Source: Oligoflexia bacterium
GTDB taxonomy: Bacteria; Bdellovibrionota; Bacteriovoracia; Bacteriovoracales; Bacteriovoracaceae
Assembly: GCA_015232355.1 (NCBI GenBank)
Contig: JADFZW010000002.1
Span: forward strand, 1 to 64,000
Reading direction: 5' to 3'
DNA: 64,000 bases
The translations under genes and the position numbers were made by a program. Of the stretch, positions 56,691 through 64,000 are shown in pieces. How positions within the stretch are numbered: the first letter of the stretch is position 1; each line of letters begins with the position of its first letter. The notes under the pieces are model-generated. The model did no database searches. It saw only the letters and a program-made list of their open reading frames with translations, and was not told the DNA's origin.

Positions 56691-57743
56691 GTGAAAAAAA
56701 TTTCAATTATCCTAGGAATACTATGCTGCTTGATCTTTGTTGGAATAGTTTTATACAAAATCAACACTAAAGGTAGTAACATCAATAATAATAGTAACAA
56801 TGAAGATATTAGTAATAATAGTAATAACAGTAATAGCGAATACACTAATATAAATGAAAAAGATAATACCACTTCTGTTTTAGGACCGAAGAAAATTTCC
56901 ATTAGTAGTTCTTCTAAACAGAATTTCAAAAAATTTCAAGACAACCTTATTAACCCCAACAAAGTGGATTCATCTTTATCAGACTCATCAAAAGAGCAAT
57001 CTCCATATTATAAAATGGCAGTCAATGCAATCAAACTTATCGGTGAAGGCAAAAAAGAACAAGGAATAAATGAATTAAATGAAATTTTAAAGAAAGATCC
57101 TAAAAACGAATTAGCTTTAGAGGGACTAGGATTATTTTACTTAGAAGAAGGAAGAAATTTCGACAAAGCACTCGGATATTTTCAAAAGATGGTTGAGATC
57201 AATCCAACTAACCCAACAGCAATAAGTGAAGTTGCCTATGTAATCGAGGAATCTCAAGGATTAGAAAAAGCTGAAAGTTATCTTAAAGATTTGTTGGAAA
57301 AAAATCAAAATTCACCTGCAATTGCCTCTACACTGGCGCAAACATTGGTTCGAGCAGGAAGAGATGAAGATGCTATTCAATATTTAGAAATTGCAGCTCA
57401 GGCGCCAAGCAAACCTGGTGAACCAAATTATGCTCGTGAAGATTTAGCTTACACCTATATGAAAACTGGAAATTACCAGGAAGCAACAAAAAACTATCGA
57501 ATAATAGTTAGCTCTAAACAAACAGAATGTGATAATTTAAATAATACCCAAAATATTAGACGAGAACTACTCGATGGTTGCAATGAAGATCTTACAAGTA
57601 AAAAGATCGATCTTGCCAATTCCCTTATACAATATCGTCATTGTGATGAGGCAGGTGACATTTTAAGAGATATTGAGAATAGAACTAAAGATGATCCTGG
57701 CCTTAAAAATATTTTCAAAGAGTTGATGGAAAAATGTCAATAA
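56691..57743 (+). CDS. Membrane-anchored TPR protein
   Basis: Protein of 350 aa with one N-terminal transmembrane segment (about residues 5-21). An Asn/Ser-rich low-complexity linker (about 25-95) follows, and then tetratricopeptide repeats (about 105-270): AVNAIKLIGEGKKEQGINELNEIL, ALEGLGLFYLEEGRNFDKALGYFQKM, and so on. The last part has four Cys and may be another helical repeat pair. GTG start with GGGAG ten bases before. Scaffold role likely; it overlaps the next gene by 10 bp. Confidence 0.8.
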   Translation: MKKISIILGILCCLIFVGIVLYKINTKGSNINNNSNNEDISNNSNNSNSEYTNINEKDNTTSVLGPKKISISSSSKQNFKKFQDNLINPNKVDSSLSDSSKEQSPYYKMAVNAIKLIGEGKKEQGINELNEILKKDPKNELALEGLGLFYLEEGRNFDKALGYFQKMVEINPTNPTAISEVAYVIEESQGLEKAESYLKDLLEKNQNSPAIASTLAQTLVRAGRDEDAIQYLEIAAQAPSKPGEPNYAREDLAYTYMKTGNYQEATKNYRIIVSSKQTECDNLNNTQNIRRELLDGCNEDLTSKKIDLANSLIQYRHCDEAGDILRDIENRTKDDPGLKNIFKELMEKCQ

Positions 57744-58726
57744 AACAAATAACTACTGTAAATATTCTAATTATAATATCCCTAATATCTTCGTTCTTCT
57801 TCTCCTGCTCTTGCTCAAATCTTCTTTATCATCCTAACAAAGTTGAATATGCTACTCCAACTCAGTTCGGATTAGATTATCAAGATATTTATTTTTATAC
57901 AAAAGATAATGTGAAATTACATGGTCAAATCATTACTTCCTCAAAATCGGCAAATCAAACTCAAAATCAAAACCAAAAAAAATATAAAGGTACTATTTTA
58001 TTTTATCATGGAAATGCTGAAAATCTCTCCTCTCACTTTATGCAATTTGTTTTCATTGTAAAAGAGGGATACGATCTTTTTGTCTTTGATTATCGTGGCT
58101 ATGGGAAGTCAGAAGGATCCCCAGATCAGTTAGGTCTCTATTTAGATTCATTGGCCGCTTTAGATGTAGCATTTTATCAGCATCAATCACAATTACAAAA
58201 ATTACAATCATCACAATCATCACAATCATCACAAAAAGTACAACAACCACTTTTTATCATCTATGGGCAAAGCATTGGTGGAATCGTCGCTATGAAAGGA
58301 GTTATGAATTTTCATCAATCAAAAAGAAAATCTATCGATCTAGTGGTGATGGATTCAACTTTTAGCTCTTATAAAGATATCTCTTTTGATCTTCTAAAAA
58401 GAAATTTAATAACTATTGTTTTCTCCCCTCTTGCATATATTTTAATGCCAGATTTAACAGAGATAAAATCATCATTACCTCAAGTAGACAGGCCAGTACT
58501 AGTAATACATGGAACCAATGATCAAACCGTTCCATTAAAGTTTGGCCAAGAAATTTATGATCAAATTAATCCAAACGTTTCAAAATGGTTTTGGACTATA
58601 AATAATGGCCGACATATAGAAACCTTCTTTGCTAATGAAAATATATATCAAGGAAAATTTCTAGAATTTTTGGATAATTTGAATAATATTAAAACGCTTG
58701 ATAAAAGCAAAAGAATAATACGCTAA
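57734..58726 (+). CDS. Alpha/beta hydrolase lipoprotein (BEM46/ABHD13-like)
   Basis: Protein of 330 aa. The lipoprotein signal ends at FFFSC (Cys25). The hydrolase core shows LFYHGNAEN, FDYRGYGKSEG, the nucleophile elbow YGQSIGG (Ser about residue 179), HGTNDQTVP with the acid and NNGRHIETF with the His, so the triad is complete. The arrangement is that of the BEM46/ABHD13 group; substrate unknown. A Ser-Ser-Gln repeat encoded by CAATCATCA units (about 58205-58231) sits in a loop before the nucleophile strand. Translationally coupled to the TPR gene. Confidence 0.88.
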   Translation: MSIKQITTVNILIIISLISSFFFSCSCSNLLYHPNKVEYATPTQFGLDYQDIYFYTKDNVKLHGQIITSSKSANQTQNQNQKKYKGTILFYHGNAENLSSHFMQFVFIVKEGYDLFVFDYRGYGKSEGSPDQLGLYLDSLAALDVAFYQHQSQLQKLQSSQSSQSSQKVQQPLFIIYGQSIGGIVAMKGVMNFHQSKRKSIDLVVMDSTFSSYKDISFDLLKRNLITIVFSPLAYILMPDLTEIKSSLPQVDRPVLVIHGTNDQTVPLKFGQEIYDQINPNVSKWFWTINNGRHIETFFANENIYQGKFLEFLDNLNNIKTLDKSKRIIR

Positions 58727-58818
58727 CTTATGCTTGCTTAGATTTAATATTTTGATTTTATGTTTTGATTTAAAGTTTTGATTTTATGATTTGATTTAAT
58801 AAATAAAGTATATATTTA

Positions 58819-59181
58819 TTATCTACGATTACCGCCGCCGCCTCTGCGTTCTCTATCTCCAAAAGATGGGCGTCTGTCACCTCTATCTCTGTCGCCGCCG
58901 CCTCTTCTAAAGCCACCACCGCCGCCGCCACCGCCTTCGGATGGACGTGCCTCGCTGACTCTAATTGTTCTCTCTTTAAATTCTGTTCCATCTAACTCGC
59001 CAATAGCTTTGGCCATATCTTCACTTGATGCCATCTCTACGAAGCCAAAACCCTTTGAACGACCGGTCTCTTTGTCTTTAATAATTCTCGCACTCTCAAC
59101 ACTTCCAAACTTTGAAAAAAGATCAGAAAGTTCATTCTCAGTCGTTCCCCATGATAAATTACCTACATAAATCTTTGCCAT
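58819..59181 (-). CDS. RRM RNA-binding protein with Gly/Arg-rich tail
   Basis: Protein of 120 aa: one RNA-recognition motif (residues about 2-78) with RNP2 IYVGNL and RNP1 KGFGFVEM, followed by a Gly/Arg/Asp-rich tail (GGGGGGGFRRGGG and RGDRRPSF) of the type seen in bacterial and plant glycine-rich RNA-binding proteins, often cold-induced RNA chaperones. GAAGGA precedes ATG 59181; the T-tract between them is 9 bases long. The tail is G+C-rich for this genome. Confidence 0.93.
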   Translation of the reverse strand: MAKIYVGNLSWGTTENELSDLFSKFGSVESARIIKDKETGRSKGFGFVEMASSEDMAKAIGELDGTEFKERTIRVSEARPSEGGGGGGGGFRRGGGDRDRGDRRPSFGDRERRGGGGNRR

Positions 59182-59364
59182 AAAAAAAAATCCTTCAGAA
59201 AAAAGCATCCCCGTATTTGGGGTATGCGCATGTTAAACCTTGACTAACAAATCTATTTTTTAATTGCTTGTCAGTCAATATATATTTTACTAGTGATTTT
59301 GGTTTATTGAAAGCAGAATTATTTTAAGTTAGGATGATAAATTATGATAGAAAATTGGGCCGAT

Positions 59365-59406
59365 GAATTAAGAATTAAGAATTAAGAATTAAGAATCAAG
59401 AATCAA
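59365..59406 (+). repeat. 7-bp tandem repeat in the moeA leader
   Basis: Six copies of the 7-mer GAATTAA (the last two GAATCAA) at 59365-59406, ending 22 bp before the TTG start of moeA. The unit length is not a multiple of three, unlike the repeats inside genes in this window. Confidence 0.9.
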
Positions 59407-59428
59407 GGCAATAAATTAGGAGAATAAA

Positions 59429-60784
59429 TTGAAATTAATTAGCAGTAGTGATGCAGAATCCCTGATTTGTAATCTCATTGCAAGCAAAAGAGATGCTCTC
59501 CTTAAACATTGGCCTATTAACTCACCTATTGAATTAGAAATTATGCAGACCAAAAACATGTTTCTGTGCGAGAATATTTATGCCAATAGAAACGCTCCTC
59601 CATTTGATCGTGTAGCAAAAGATGGTATTGCAATAAATTTGGAGTATATTCAAAAAAATTCTTCTCTATCCTTAGACAGCAGAGACACTATTTATTTTCC
59701 TATTGAAGGAATCCAATATGCAGGACATGAAAGAATGTCCCTAAAATATATAGGTAATTCTATAGAAGTTATGACTGGAGCACCACTGCCTTATGGATGT
59801 GATACAGTTATCCCATATGAAGAAATTGATATTGATTATAATCAACAAAAAGCGTCTATTAAAAATCTAAGTAGGAATTTAAAAAAATTTACCAATGTTT
59901 TACTTGAGGGAAGTGATTTTCGTAAAAACGATATTTTAATAAAGAGTGGTACAAAAATAAATTCCTCTCACATTGGGATTTGCGCTTCTGAGGGAAAAGG
60001 AACTCTTCAAGTTACATCTGGCCCTTTAGCAGACTTACCAATATTAATAACTTCTACAGGTGATGAAATAGTTACTGACTTCAATACTCCATTATCTCCA
60101 TATCAAATCAGATCATCCAATATCTATTGTATCCGCTCAGAACTTGAACTAAATGGAATGAAAAATATTAACTTCCTACATTTTCGAGATAGCAAAGAAG
60201 AGATGCTGGATCAATTGGCCAGTATAATGGAAAAATATGCAGTGATAATATTAAGCGGAGGTATCTCTAAGGGAAAATCAGATTTTGTGGCCGAAGTTCT
60301 GATGAATTTAGGAGTAGAAACAATTTTTCATGGTGTGGCCCAAAAACCAGGCAAACCATTTTATTTTGGCCACAAAAATAATACCTTGATATTTGCACTC
60401 CCAGGAAATCCACTCTCCTCTCTAATTTGCTTACGCCGATATGTTATTTTGGGGATGGAAAAATTAAAACAAAACAGTGATAATACTAACCACCACCGTC
60501 AACTTTGCTGTATATTAGACGATGATCATGACAATAATCATGACAATAATCATGATCATCAACTCAAGATTGAAGAAAACACACCTGATAACTTCACTCT
60601 CTTTTTCCCTGTAAAAATTAACTTTTCTAGTGATGCCCATGTTTGTGCTAAACTATTACCATTTAATAGTTCTGGTGATTATCTATCGATTCGAGATAGT
60701 GATGGCATTATCGAATGTAAAACAAAACTTAAAAAAGGCGAGGTATTCCCGTTATATCTTTGGGGGCATAAAAACAATGCTTGA
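59429..60784 (+). CDS. moeA: Molybdopterin molybdenumtransferase
   Basis: Inserts molybdenum into adenylylated molybdopterin. Motifs: PPFDRVAKDGIAI, EVMTGAPLPYGCDTVIPYEE, STGDEIV, LSGGISKGKSDFV and QKPGKPFYFG followed by FALPGNPLSS, covering the substrate-binding segments of MoeA. An Asp-His-Asn repeat encoded by 12-bp units (about 60519-60562) is inserted between the catalytic domain and the C-terminal beta domain. TTG start with AGGAGA six bases before. moaA overlaps its end, so this is the first gene of a cofactor operon. Confidence 0.93.
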   Translation: MKLISSSDAESLICNLIASKRDALLKHWPINSPIELEIMQTKNMFLCENIYANRNAPPFDRVAKDGIAINLEYIQKNSSLSLDSRDTIYFPIEGIQYAGHERMSLKYIGNSIEVMTGAPLPYGCDTVIPYEEIDIDYNQQKASIKNLSRNLKKFTNVLLEGSDFRKNDILIKSGTKINSSHIGICASEGKGTLQVTSGPLADLPILITSTGDEIVTDFNTPLSPYQIRSSNIYCIRSELELNGMKNINFLHFRDSKEEMLDQLASIMEKYAVIILSGGISKGKSDFVAEVLMNLGVETIFHGVAQKPGKPFYFGHKNNTLIFALPGNPLSSLICLRRYVILGMEKLKQNSDNTNHHRQLCCILDDDHDNNHDNNHDHQLKIEENTPDNFTLFFPVKINFSSDAHVCAKLLPFNSSGDYLSIRDSDGIIECKTKLKKGEVFPLYLWGHKNNA

Positions 60785-61799
60785 TTATTGTGGAAGAAGG
60801 ATACATAAACTTAGAATTTCAATTACTAATAAATGTAATTTAAATTGCTTTTACTGTAAACCATCCTCCATATCAACAAAAGCTAATACTAATATGAGTA
60901 GCGATGAATTTGTTGACATCATCACTGTGCTAGTAGATAGCGCAGATATAGATGAAATACGCATTACAGGAGGCGAACCCTCTATTTCTCCTCATCTCGA
61001 ACCAATTACAAATGCTATAGGAAAATTTAATAGTATAAAAAAATTTGCTATTACTAGTAATGGTTTAACTCTTTTAAAATATCTACCAATGCTAAAAGAA
61101 AATAACTGTACTAATATAAATCTCAGTATCGACAGTTTGATTCCTCATAAATTTCATAAAATAACTGGCGGCGGAGATCTTAAGCAAGTTTTAAAATTAA
61201 TTGATCAAGGACAAAAGCTAGGATTTAAAATTAAAATCAATATCGTTGTAATGAAAGATATCAACGATGATGAATTAGTTGACTTTGTAATCTTCTCTGC
61301 TCAAAAGGGAATCGAAGTACGCTTTTTAGAATTAATTAGAATGGGTGGCGTGCTTGAAAATTTTGATAGATACTACTTCCCATTTAACTTCAATAACCTT
61401 TGGTCACATCTTAATCTTTTAATAAACAAACAACCAAACAGAAAAATTAATTTTTCAATTACAAAAAAAACTGAAGATGCAATTGATTCTACCTCTAGCA
61501 ATTTTATGATTAAGATTAATAATTTAAGTAATAACAATTTAAGCAATAACAATTCAAGTATTGCTAATATTGGAATTATCTCTTCTACCTCTACTCCATT
61601 TTGTCATTCTTGTTCAAGATTACGTTTGGATTCAGAGGGAAATCTACGAGCATGCTTGATGTCTAATGAAGATGAAGTGGTTAATTTAAGAAATATAAAA
61701 CATACTGATTACATGAATATAATTAAAAAAATCACCTTAAGCAAACCAACCCTTAGATCTATAAAATCATCAAACTATATGAGTGATATTGGTGGATAG
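60777..61799 (+). CDS. moaA: GTP 3',8-cyclase (radical SAM)
   Basis: First step of molybdenum cofactor synthesis. Radical SAM motif CNLNCFYC near residue 20, TGGEPSISP, ATSNGL-like (ITSNGL), and the C-terminal second cluster FCHSCSRLRLDSEGNLRACLM with three Cys. ATG 60777 overlaps the moeA stop by 8 bp and gives the standard N-terminus (DYCGRRIHKLRISITNKC). An Asn-Asn-Leu-Ser repeat (about 61517-61560) is inserted before the C-terminal Cys motif. The usual terminal Gly-Gly is present. Confidence 0.95.
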   Translation: MLDYCGRRIHKLRISITNKCNLNCFYCKPSSISTKANTNMSSDEFVDIITVLVDSADIDEIRITGGEPSISPHLEPITNAIGKFNSIKKFAITSNGLTLLKYLPMLKENNCTNINLSIDSLIPHKFHKITGGGDLKQVLKLIDQGQKLGFKIKINIVVMKDINDDELVDFVIFSAQKGIEVRFLELIRMGGVLENFDRYYFPFNFNNLWSHLNLLINKQPNRKINFSITKKTEDAIDSTSSNFMIKINNLSNNNLSNNNSSIANIGIISSTSTPFCHSCSRLRLDSEGNLRACLMSNEDEVVNLRNIKHTDYMNIIKKITLSKPTLRSIKSSNYMSDIGG

Positions 61800-61806
61800 A
61801 TAAATT

Positions 61807-62352
61807 ATGAAAAAAATAAAAAACATGAAAAATGTGAAAAATGTAAAATTGCCATCAATGATTGATATCTCCTCTAAATTGCCAACTCAAAGAGTGGCCA
61901 TTGCTAGAGCGGAAGTAATTATTCCTAATGAAGTGCTCAAAAAAATTACAATTGAAAGAGACAAAAATAATAATCCTATCGAAATAATTTGCAAGAAAGG
62001 CGCAATATTCAATACGGCAATTGTAGCTGGAATTTTAGCAATAAAAAATACTCCTAATATCATACCCTTTTGCCATCCTATTCAATTAAATCACGCCAAA
62101 ATAAATCTCACTCTACAAATACCATCATCATCAAAATCACATAAAAAAAAGGCGAAGATTGTTATCGAATCAACGGTTAAAGCAAATGATAAAACTGGCG
62201 TAGAGATGGAAGCATTAGTAGGAGTAAATATAGCTGCACTGACTGTTTATGATATGCTAAAGATGTATTCACAAAAAATAATTATTGAAAAAATACTCTT
62301 GTTAAAAAAAACTGGAGGAAAACATACCTTTATCTGTGTCTCTTCTAATTAG
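61807..62352 (+). CDS. moaC: Cyclic pyranopterin monophosphate synthase
   Basis: Acts with MoaA to form cPMP. MIDISSKLPTQRVAIARA is the standard MoaC start region; KKGAIFNTAIVAGILA, IPFCHPIQL and TGVEMEALVGVNIAALTVYDMLK contain the conserved catalytic residues. An N-terminal Lys/Asn/Met/Val extension (from 9-bp units at about 61815-61850) and a Ser/Lys insert in the middle are repeat-derived. It starts 7 bp after moaA. The operon lacks moaD/moaE/mogA here. Confidence 0.94.
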   Translation: MKKIKNMKNVKNVKLPSMIDISSKLPTQRVAIARAEVIIPNEVLKKITIERDKNNNPIEIICKKGAIFNTAIVAGILAIKNTPNIIPFCHPIQLNHAKINLTLQIPSSSKSHKKKAKIVIESTVKANDKTGVEMEALVGVNIAALTVYDMLKMYSQKIIIEKILLLKKTGGKHTFICVSSN

Positions 62353-62370
62353 ATTTTATTTTTATAATTT

Positions 62371-62889
62371 CTATTTTTCTTTGCTATACTGCTCGATACT
62401 TTTTTTAATCTTAACTTCATCCTCACTATTGAAATTTTCATTAAAGTATAATCGTTTATCAAAAATCTCATGCTCACTTAAAATATCCTTGGCCGAATCG
62501 AGGCGCTCAGACAGCGTGAGAATAAGTTTTTGTACCCACTCTGGTAACTGAGCAACTATCTTTTTAATATCATCTCCAGCAACCGGAACCAACTCTACAT
62601 CGGTCAAAGTTTTGGCGGTAAAAGATGATTTGCCTGATGTAAATAGATCAGGAATTCCTAAAAATTCCTGGCGTTTTAACACGCCTACAGGTGTGATTCG
62701 ACCACGGTTACCTTTACAGTATAATTGAATTTCACCTTTATTAATGATGTAAAGATCATTGATTTGGTCTCCTTGAGCAAAAATTATTTCTCCTTCTGAA
62801 AATCTTTTGCTAGTTTCCAGCGTTCGCGGGCGCTCTGCTATTGAGTCTTTATTATCTTTATTATCTTTATTTTTTGAAAAGAAACTCAT
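62371..62889 (-). CDS. Cyclic nucleotide-binding domain protein
   Basis: Protein of 172 aa: one CRP/cNMP-type beta-barrel (residues about 25-140: FSEGEIIFAQGDQINDLYIINKGEIQLY, then FLGIPDLFTSGKSSFTAKTLTDVELVPV) with no DNA-binding helix-turn-helix. The phosphate-binding cassette is poorly conserved, so ligand binding is uncertain. The N-terminus has an Asp-Asn-Lys repeat. It overlaps the ppx gene by 23 bp and is the last gene of the mtnA-ppx-cNMP run. GGGGGG lies about nine bases before the ATG. Confidence 0.85.
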   Translation of the reverse strand: MSFFSKNKDNKDNKDSIAERPRTLETSKRFSEGEIIFAQGDQINDLYIINKGEIQLYCKGNRGRITPVGVLKRQEFLGIPDLFTSGKSSFTAKTLTDVELVPVAGDDIKKIVAQLPEWVQKLILTLSERLDSAKDILSEHEIFDKRLYFNENFNSEDEVKIKKSIEQYSKEK

Positions 62890-63814
62890 CCTTTATCCCC
62901 CCCTCATCAAGAGTTCCATGCCTTAAACCATAGGTAGATATTTCAAAGGAATCTATTGCCAAATAAAATAGCAATTTCTTTGCTAACATCAATCCCCCTA
63001 TGAAATTTAATGATCTTTTACCAAGACAAGGAAATTTCTCCTCTAATTTTTGTGGTGATAACATTTTATTTTCATCTAAAAACTTCACTAGATCATAATA
63101 ATTAATGTTTGAACCGTGAATTGCTTTATTAAATGATTGATAGTATCCGGACAAAATATTGGCCAAAAAAACAAAAGTTCCGGCCAAACAAATAGTTGTT
63201 GATCTCTCTTTAAACTTAAACTTAAACTTGTTTATACTAGAAGAAATTTCCTGACTGGTGAATAACTCATCAAAATAATTATTAAGAACATCTTCTCCAT
63301 TTTGAAGTAAATAATCTTGTGATCTAACTGCTCCAACTGGAATACTTATACTCTCAGGAACTTTTAGTTGGCCGGTAATCTTAATCAACTCGGTAGAACC
63401 TCCACCTAAATCTATCGCAAGCAAATCCTTTTTTGATTCGCTTAAACCTAGGCATACACCTCTCGCTGAATAGTAAGCTTCCCCTTCTGATGATAAAATA
63501 TTTACTTTGAACCCTAGTTCAGAGTAAACTCTGTGAAAAAATTCATCCGCATTATTTACACTTCTCGCTGCTTCTGTGGCCGTAACTATTACTTCAGAAG
63601 GATCAATACCATTTGATATAATAATTTTTCGATATTCGCTTAAAGCATTGAAGGTGCTTTCCATTGATGATGGAGAAAAGAGTTTAGTTTTATTTATATC
63701 CTTTCCTAGCTCTGTAATAAAACTATACTCTATCTTCTCAGAAAATTTTGCATTAACAATTAATAGTAGAATCGAGTTGGATCCAATATCTATAGAAGCT
63801 TTATTATTACTCAA
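62867..63814 (-). CDS. Ppx/GppA-family phosphatase
   Basis: Protein of 315 aa of the ASKHA fold: IDIGSNSILLLI (phosphate 1), VIVTATEAARSVNNADEF, EGEAYYSARG and LAIDLGGGSTELI (phosphate 2). Exopolyphosphatase or pppGpp pyrophosphatase cannot be separated by eye; the length matches the short bacterial form. The TTG start at 63814 overlaps the mtnA stop codon (TTGA), indicating translational coupling. Confidence 0.9.
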   Translation of the reverse strand: MSNNKASIDIGSNSILLLIVNAKFSEKIEYSFITELGKDINKTKLFSPSSMESTFNALSEYRKIIISNGIDPSEVIVTATEAARSVNNADEFFHRVYSELGFKVNILSSEGEAYYSARGVCLGLSESKKDLLAIDLGGGSTELIKITGQLKVPESISIPVGAVRSQDYLLQNGEDVLNNYFDELFTSQEISSSINKFKFKFKERSTTICLAGTFVFLANILSGYYQSFNKAIHGSNINYYDLVKFLDENKMLSPQKLEEKFPCLGKRSLNFIGGLMLAKKLLFYLAIDSFEISTYGLRHGTLDEGGIKDEFLFKK

Positions 63815-64000
63815 AATTTAAATTCACCTGACTTATAAAGTTTATTTTCACAAATGATCGCAGTTATAAGACCCGCTCTGGTTACATCAAAACTTGGATT
63901 TAAAGCACTAACTCCATTGGGGGCCACTCTACTTCCCTTAAAAGATAAAATCTCCTCTTGATCTCGCAATTCTATCTCTATTCTATCACCAGAGGTGGTA
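63811..64000 (-). CDS. mtnA: S-methyl-5-thioribose-1-phosphate isomerase, C-terminal end (partial)
   Basis: The minus strand from the right edge to the TGA at 63813-63811 encodes about 62 residues, including IEIELRD, GSRVAPNGVSALNPSFDVT and GLITAIICENK. This is the characteristic C-terminus of MtnA (eIF2B-alpha-like fold), which isomerises methylthioribose-1-phosphate in methionine salvage. The rest lies beyond the window. It overlaps ppx by four bases. Confidence 0.82.
   Translation of the reverse strand, partial: TTSGDRIEIELRDQEEILSFKGSRVAPNGVSALNPSFDVTRAGLITAIICENKLYKSGEFKF

Noticed and set aside
7511-62352. Possible CRISPR array among the many tandem repeats
   Set aside because: Units are 6-12 bp, directly abutting and without unique spacers, and no cas genes are present.
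63576-63821. Plus-strand frame opposite the ppx gene
   Set aside because: Antisense shadow of a conserved gene.

Overview
The window is A+T-rich (about 30% G+C by eye) and densely coded on both strands, from a Gram-negative bacterium: it has outer-membrane beta-barrels, Sec-exported lipoproteins, a TonB-family protein and UppP. My best guess is a Bdellovibrionota/Bacteriovorax-like lineage. The hints are a bacterial sphingolipid cluster, a glycine-rich RRM protein, many odd secreted Cys-rich proteins and two chemoreceptors. This placement is inference; no rRNA or other decisive marker is present.

Left part (1-11.2 kb), mostly housekeeping: the 3' part of gcvH, a TonB-family protein, an XRE regulator, guanine deaminase and an NfeD-type membrane protease. 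Then come three genes that together look like a complete bacterial ceramide pathway (serine palmitoyltransferase, GNAT-fold ceramide synthase, ceramide reductase), followed by folE and queD. A 134-bp palindromic element (11322-11455) sits just before the ribosome binding site of a giant 1733-aa Cys-rich lipoprotein (11.5-16.7 kb).

Middle (16.7-33.8 kb): an FHA/membrane protein, uppP and a TIGR02001-type outer membrane protein form a minus-strand group. An accessory patch follows: a DUF6485 protein, an exported unknown, a 5'-truncated transposase, and an exported protein with an F-box-like segment plus WD40-like repeats. An aquaglyceroporin gene is then coupled to a radical SAM gene of the MJ0619/tetraether-synthase family. 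After these come a PAS sensor-like protein, a chemoreceptor and NAD-malic enzyme.

The 33.8-53.3 kb stretch is rich in exported proteins: beta-barrels, a FecR-like protein, a TraB/Tiki-like protein, an LGFP-repeat papain-like protease, an Ntn-type amide hydrolase, and a MACPF-like protein with Cys-rich repeats in an operon with a metzincin-type lipoprotein. It also holds a chemoreceptor split by a frameshift. It is interrupted by coaE/mazG, an HU gene and tRNA-Cys/tRNA-Phe. It ends with a degenerate tyrosine recombinase beside tRNA-Gly, as expected for an integrated island.

Right part (53.4-64 kb) is core again: a DnaQ-type exonuclease, lpd with a stand-alone lipoyl protein, a TPR protein, an alpha/beta hydrolase, an RRM protein, moeA-moaA-moaC, and on the minus strand mtnA-ppx-cNMP-binding protein.

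Two window-wide patterns stand out. Short tandem repeats have expanded inside conserved enzymes (coding units are multiples of 3 bp) and in gene leaders. The palindrome GGCC is about four times more frequent than base composition predicts.
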